Positions 59,520 to 64,000 of a DNA stretch of 64,000 nt are shown one piece after another. Within the stretch, counting starts at the first letter, position 1, and every line of letters begins with the position of its first letter. The position numbers and the translations under genes were made by a program. The DNA comes from Paludibacter sp. (GTDB taxonomy: Bacteria; Bacteroidota; Bacteroidia; Bacteroidales; Paludibacteraceae), in NCBI GenBank assembly GCA_010365115.1, contig JAAFGX010000002.1:1-64000 (forward strand). The letters are read 5' to 3'. The notes under the pieces are model-generated. The model was not told where the DNA came from. It worked only from the letters and a program-made list of their open reading frames with translations, and did not search any database.

Positions 59520-60158
59520 ATGAAAACAAACATCAAAATCCTATTCGTAATCGTTTTGTTTTTAGAATCTGCTTTAACAATAGTTCAAGCAGGTAACAGT
59601 AAAAAACAAAAGATATTTAGTAGTTCAGATGCAGTAAATTGGGAATACATCATCAAAGATGCGTCACTTAATCCTCAGGATGTTTTTAAAATGGACAATG
59701 GCACTCTGAAAATATCAGGAATTTCGTCCGGATATTTGCGAACTAAGAAAAGTTACAGCAACTACACACTTAAACTTGAATGGCGCTGGACAAAATCACT
59801 CGGAAACAGTGGTGTATTAGTTCACATTCAACCCAAAGACACTATTTGGCCAGTGTGTTTCCAGGTGCAGCAAAAGGAAGATGCGGCAGGCGATATCATT
59901 TGCATGAATGGAGTATGGGCAAGAGAGTGTACTGATTCCGTGAAGTTTACAGTAATGAAGATGAATGCTTCCAATGAAAAAACCTTGGGTGAATGGAATG
60001 CAATGAAGGTAATCTGCAAAAAAAGCAGTATTACAGTTTTCGTAAATGGAGTATTACAAAATAAAATTTCCGGACTTACAGTAAATAAAGGGTATATTGG
60101 TTTTCAAAACGAAGGGATACCTATCGAATTTAGAAATGTAATTATAAGTAAACTATAA
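59520..60158 (+). CDS. DUF1080 (3-keto-disaccharide hydrolase-like) secreted protein; start likely 59520
   Basis: SYSNYTLKLEWRWTKSLGNSGVLVHIQPKDTIWPVCFQVQQKEDAAGDI; EWNAMKVICKKSSITVFVNGVLQN. Confidence 0.88.
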   Translation: MKTNIKILFVIVLFLESALTIVQAGNSKKQKIFSSSDAVNWEYIIKDASLNPQDVFKMDNGTLKISGISSGYLRTKKSYSNYTLKLEWRWTKSLGNSGVLVHIQPKDTIWPVCFQVQQKEDAAGDIICMNGVWARECTDSVKFTVMKMNASNEKTLGEWNAMKVICKKSSITVFVNGVLQNKISGLTVNKGYIGFQNEGIPIEFRNVIISKL

Positions 60159-60244
60159 AAGTAAAAATAGTTTGGAACGGTTTTGGGATAAATTTTATGA
60201 TATTATTATCAGAAATTTCTAGAGTGTTGCAATGCAAAAAGTAG

Positions 60245-60282
60245 AAAAAAGGAATGAAGTACTGAACTTCATTCCTTTTTTT
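60245..60282. terminator. Bidirectional terminator
   Basis: aaaaaaggaatgaagt actg aacttcattccttttttt. Confidence 0.85.
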
Positions 60283-60301
60283 AATCCTTTACTGGAAAGA
60301 A

Positions 60302-60424
60302 TTATTTTTTCTTTTTAAAATCGTCCTCAAACGGTGTTTCTGTTGAAGTCTGATAAGCCGGAACATGTTTCACGTGTTTACCTGACGAAGTCTTTTTCGG
60401 TTTTTTATTTCCCGCTGCTGCCAT
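60302..60424 (-). CDS. Missed 40-aa basic small protein
   Basis: MAAAGNKKPKKTSSGKHVKHVPAYQTSTETPFEDDFKKKK*, preceded by GGAGG and followed by a terminator. Confidence 0.65.
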   Translation of the reverse strand: MAAAGNKKPKKTSSGKHVKHVPAYQTSTETPFEDDFKKKK

Positions 60425-60747
60425 AATAAGTTCCTCCAAATTTTAATTAAATAAAACATTTTATTTAATACTTAGTTTGCGCTTGGTAAATGATACCAAT
60501 CGTATTATTTTGCAATTTAGTGAAAATAAAAAGGAATCTCTTAAAATCAGTGAATTATGTAACAAATAAAGCTGAAAATAACGAGGTAAGTGATTCGAAA
60601 TATACTAAAGATTGATAAAATGCTGCATAATAATGCTCAATTTATTAGTTTGAACATCCGTAATTATCCTATTTCGAAAAAATGTTTTAAAATCATTATA
60701 ATCAAAACATTAAACCAATAAAAGGTTGCAAAAGAATAGGAATGAAG

Positions 60748-62793
60748 TTAAAACTTGTATGAGACAGAAGCTCGAATTGAGCGTCCGGGCATAGGGAAAA
60801 ATCGGATAATAGAATAATTTTTGTTCATCAGGTTCAGAATCTCGAAGTTTGTAGAAATAATACCGGATTTTAATTTAAAAATTCGTGAAACGGAAATACT
60901 GTGATCACCAAATCCGGGGAGTCTGTTTTCGGCGTAGTTCTGAAAAAGTGTATATCTTTTACCTGACCATAGAAGTGAATAAGAAACAGATATGACAGGT
61001 GTTTCGATGCCAATTTTTCCGGAACCTGAAATGCGAGGTGTATACGGAATTTGATTTTTAAATTCCAAATCGGAAGAATTGGTTACGTTTAACGCTCGCT
61101 GGTAGGTATACGAAGTTCCAATAATTATGGCAATTTTGTCGGATGGCTTTAAAGCTGTTTCTGCAGTAAAATCAATTCCATCGATGTTCACTTTTCCCAG
61201 ATTTAATGTTGTCCATCCAAAGGTATTTTTGTTTGGAAACGAAACAATTTTGTCCAATACTTCATTATGATAACCATCTAATGTCAGCGAAAATAACGGC
61301 AACCATTTTCCGATAGAAACTGTGTACGTTAATCCAATATTAAATTGATTTGCATTTTCGGGTTTCAAATTTCGGTTACCAAAGCTCGGGTAATATAAAT
61401 CATTGAATGTTGGTACTTGAAAAATATTTTTATAAAACATACGAACTCTAAAATCGGTCCTTTCAATTGGTTTTACCGATATACTGATAAAGGGAGATAG
61501 TTTATTGTATTGTTGATCTGTAGATCCAATTTTTAGCTTTTCGGTCAACATAGTTCCTAACAAACTTGATGTTATTAGAAAGTTATTTGTAACATATTTT
61601 GCAGCAATATCCGATAAAAAGCTAAATCGTTCGGGGAAAGAAAAATGGTTTAAATCTGAATTTAAAGAAGTAAATGCAGCATCCGTTGAAGCCGAAAAAG
61701 AAAGATGTTCGAAGGCGCGAAACAAAACAGAAGCTGAGCCGTAAATTTCCTGCTGTAAATAGGAGTTTTCCAATTTTTCATCTGAATTTAAATAAGTCGG
61801 ATCTAAATAATGCAAGTATCCACTATTATATTTAGCATTGGTTTGAAAAACCCATTTTTTTGAAAATTCCTTTTGAAAATGACCTTGGGTAAAAAAGGTA
61901 TTGTCCCAGACTCGTTGTTTGGATGAACTTTCGGCATTGTAAAAAACGGTTGCACCTGGCAATCCTCGTTCAGATTGATAAAAATAGCTTTTTATATAGC
62001 CGGATTCTTTTTCAGAAAAATTTCCATACAAAGCTCCTTCTATCCTAAGATTTTTTACATCCGTGTTTTGTCTGGTTTCTGTTGAAATACTGTCAGTTTC
62101 ATGTGGACCGTATTTCAAAGTATAGGGATATTTTCCGTTCGCCGAAAGCCATTCACCGCTGAAAGTTGCCGATATTTTTGGGTTAATTTCACTTTCAAGC
62201 CACAACGAAGGATTCAATAAACCAAACGATCCGGCTTTCATGCCAATTTTTCCATTTATCTTTTTATTTCCAACAAATGAAGGAGAGATTGTCCGAATAT
62301 TTAGAACAGAGGAAGATGCAAACAGTCGCGCGGGTTGGAAAATATTATCACTTTGCCCATTATTCAACGAAATCATATCAACATTTTCCAACGAAAATCG
62401 CCCCAAGTCAATTTGACCGGTTTGACAATCTGTCAAAGTGATTCCATCGTAACTTACAGCAGTATGATTGGCTCCCAAACTGCGCACCGAAACGGTTTTC
62501 AATCCGCCAATTCCGCCATAATCCTTTACAGTAACTCCTGAGAAATGCTTCACTGCATCCGAAACTTGAAGCACATTCAGTTGCTCTATTTTTTTTGAAG
62601 AAAGAATTTGAAGTGGAGCGGTAGAGCGAACTTCGGTGTTTCTGAAATTTTCGGTTACAGTAATTTCTGATATGGAATATATTTTTGTCGTATCTACTTT
62701 TTGTTGAGCCGTAACTATTTCGCACAAAAATACCAGACACAAGGAAATCGTTGTGAACTTAATGAAGAATTTTTGATTGGAAACAATTGACAT
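60748..62793 (-). CDS. TonB-dependent receptor, BtuB-like (cobalamin/corrinoid); start likely 62793
   Basis: Plug VSDAVKHFSGVTVKDYGGIGGLKTVSVRSLGANHTAVSYDGI; C-terminal aromatic VSYKF; cobalamin riboswitch upstream. Confidence 0.92.
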   Translation of the reverse strand: MSIVSNQKFFIKFTTISLCLVFLCEIVTAQQKVDTTKIYSISEITVTENFRNTEVRSTAPLQILSSKKIEQLNVLQVSDAVKHFSGVTVKDYGGIGGLKTVSVRSLGANHTAVSYDGITLTDCQTGQIDLGRFSLENVDMISLNNGQSDNIFQPARLFASSSVLNIRTISPSFVGNKKINGKIGMKAGSFGLLNPSLWLESEINPKISATFSGEWLSANGKYPYTLKYGPHETDSISTETRQNTDVKNLRIEGALYGNFSEKESGYIKSYFYQSERGLPGATVFYNAESSSKQRVWDNTFFTQGHFQKEFSKKWVFQTNAKYNSGYLHYLDPTYLNSDEKLENSYLQQEIYGSASVLFRAFEHLSFSASTDAAFTSLNSDLNHFSFPERFSFLSDIAAKYVTNNFLITSSLLGTMLTEKLKIGSTDQQYNKLSPFISISVKPIERTDFRVRMFYKNIFQVPTFNDLYYPSFGNRNLKPENANQFNIGLTYTVSIGKWLPLFSLTLDGYHNEVLDKIVSFPNKNTFGWTTLNLGKVNIDGIDFTAETALKPSDKIAIIIGTSYTYQRALNVTNSSDLEFKNQIPYTPRISGSGKIGIETPVISVSYSLLWSGKRYTLFQNYAENRLPGFGDHSISVSRIFKLKSGIISTNFEILNLMNKNYSIIRFFPMPGRSIRASVSYKF

Positions 62794-62906
62794 ACAATTA
62801 ATTGGAATAAACGATTTATCAAAAGCAGCTTGCAGGAGGAGATAAATTAATAATGCAAAAGGATGCACGACTGGGTCTTAGCTCTGTCCTCGAAAGCTTT
62901 AAAACT

Positions 62907-63150
62907 GATGTTGCATGGCAGGTCTTCTGACTTATTCCTGTTTTTGAGCGCCTTCCCGAATGGGTTGATTCGTTAATTTGTTGATTTATGATGAGTTTTT
63001 TATACTATCAATTTTCAACGTTCAACCGGTTTTTCAGTGGCAAAAGTATTGCCCAAAACGTAATTGGAACTTACAGCAGCGGGACTGTTGCCGATTTTCA
63101 CGGCATTCCCTTTTCATCACTTTCTCCAGAAATAGAGTTTGTGAACCAAT
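62907..63150 (-). ncRNA. Cobalamin riboswitch
   Basis: Minus strand GATGAAAAGGGAATGCCGTGAAAATCGGCAACAGTCCCGCTGCTGTAAG...CGGGAAGGCGC...AAGTCAGAAGACCTGCCATGCAACATC. Confidence 0.93.
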
Positions 63151-63157
63151 ACAAGGG

Positions 63158-63188
63158 CAAAGATAAACGAAAATAAATGAATTTGAAA
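63158..63188 (-). promoter_or_regulatory. Putative promoter of riboswitch-BtuB transcript
   Basis: Minus strand TTTC-N19-TATCTTTG. Confidence 0.55.
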
Positions 63189-63389
63189 ATTAGTCTAATT
63201 GCAATAATCTTTGAAAACGAGGAAATGAACCTTTGAAATAAAAATTGACTTATTATTTAATTTCGAGAATTTTCAAGATTTTTGAAACAGGTAAATCTCT
63301 AAATTTGTATAACTTGTCCTTGTTAAAATGAATTTTCAAATTGATTTTTCGTATCTTTGTCCTCCTAAAAAATATTAAATTACAGCTTT

Positions 63390-64000
63390 ATGGGGAATTA
63401 TGCTAAATGGATTGGTGCCGGATTGGGTTTTTGGGCGTTGGGCGGACCCGTTGGTGCATTAATCGGATTTGCAGTTGGGTCAATGTTTGATACTACTGGC
63501 AGTGCAGTTACAACTCGCACAGTTAGAAGCGGTCAAACCAACGAAGGTGATTTTAAAATGAGCCTTTTAATACTCATGGCTTGCATAATGAAGACCGATG
63601 GCCGTGTTGATAAATCTGAACTAGCCGTTGTAAAGAAATTTTTAGTGACGAATTTTGGAGAACAAAGTGCATTGGAAGCTTTACAAATTTTAAAGAAACT
63701 TCTGGAGCAAAATATCAATGAATCTGAAGTGGCAAAGCAAATTGGACTTCAAATGAACTATTCTTCCAAATTGGAATTGTTGCATTTACTTTTCAAGATT
63801 GCTTATGCCGATGGCGAAGTTGTAGCTTCAGAATTATCAACTATTCAACGGATTTCAATTATATTCCGGATTGACAGACTAGATTTTGAATCGATCAAAG
63901 CTCCCTATATAAAACATTTAGATGCGAATTGGGCTTATAAATCGCTGGAAATTGAAACCACAGCAACTAATGATGAAATTAAAAAAGCGTATAGAACAAT
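63390..64000 (+). CDS. TerB-like plus C-terminal DnaJ domain protein (DjlA-like), truncated by window end
   Basis: MGNYAKWIGAGLGFWALGGPVGALIGFAVGSMFD...LLILMACIMKTDGRVDKSELAVVKKFL...YKSLEIETTATNDEIKKAYRT; not in ORF track (no stop). Confidence 0.9.
   Translation, partial: MGNYAKWIGAGLGFWALGGPVGALIGFAVGSMFDTTGSAVTTRTVRSGQTNEGDFKMSLLILMACIMKTDGRVDKSELAVVKKFLVTNFGEQSALEALQILKKLLEQNINESEVAKQIGLQMNYSSKLELLHLLFKIAYADGEVVASELSTIQRISIIFRIDRLDFESIKAPYIKHLDANWAYKSLEIETTATNDEIKKAYRT

Noticed and set aside
62978-63176. Two plus-strand 62-aa ORFs
   Set aside because: Antisense to the conserved cobalamin riboswitch.

Overview
Bacteroidetes chromosomal window (Bacteroidales-like by gene content: SusC/SusD, T9SS sorting tails, TAnnTTTG promoters). 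Mostly core/housekeeping genes: tRNA-Glu-rpsT, recO, radC, queuosine transporter, rluF, nudix, sufBCD, hemD-rnpA-yidD, lpxK, punA, corA, zwf-pgl. Accessory loci: (i) an edge-truncated DUF3494-type adhesin with near-identical 243-bp repeats, missed by the ORF track; (ii) a GH3/GH144/SusC/SusD/LamG/GH144 locus, probably for beta-1,2-glucan; (iii) four tandem secreted endonuclease I paralogues; (iv) an Rrf2-cupin-BFD-RIC Fe-S/nitrosative stress module next to suf; (v) a cobalamin riboswitch upstream of a BtuB-like receptor; (vi) a missed 40-aa sORF followed by a terminator. Several families of short dispersed palindromic repeats occur, two copies of which appear inside protein N-termini. No CRISPR array, rRNA, prophage or transposase seen. 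No clear new defence system found; the strongest candidates for undescribed biology are the palindromic repeat families, the sORF, the endonuclease tetrad and the Fe-S stress module. All calls are by eye from sequence and the supplied translations; no database search was run.
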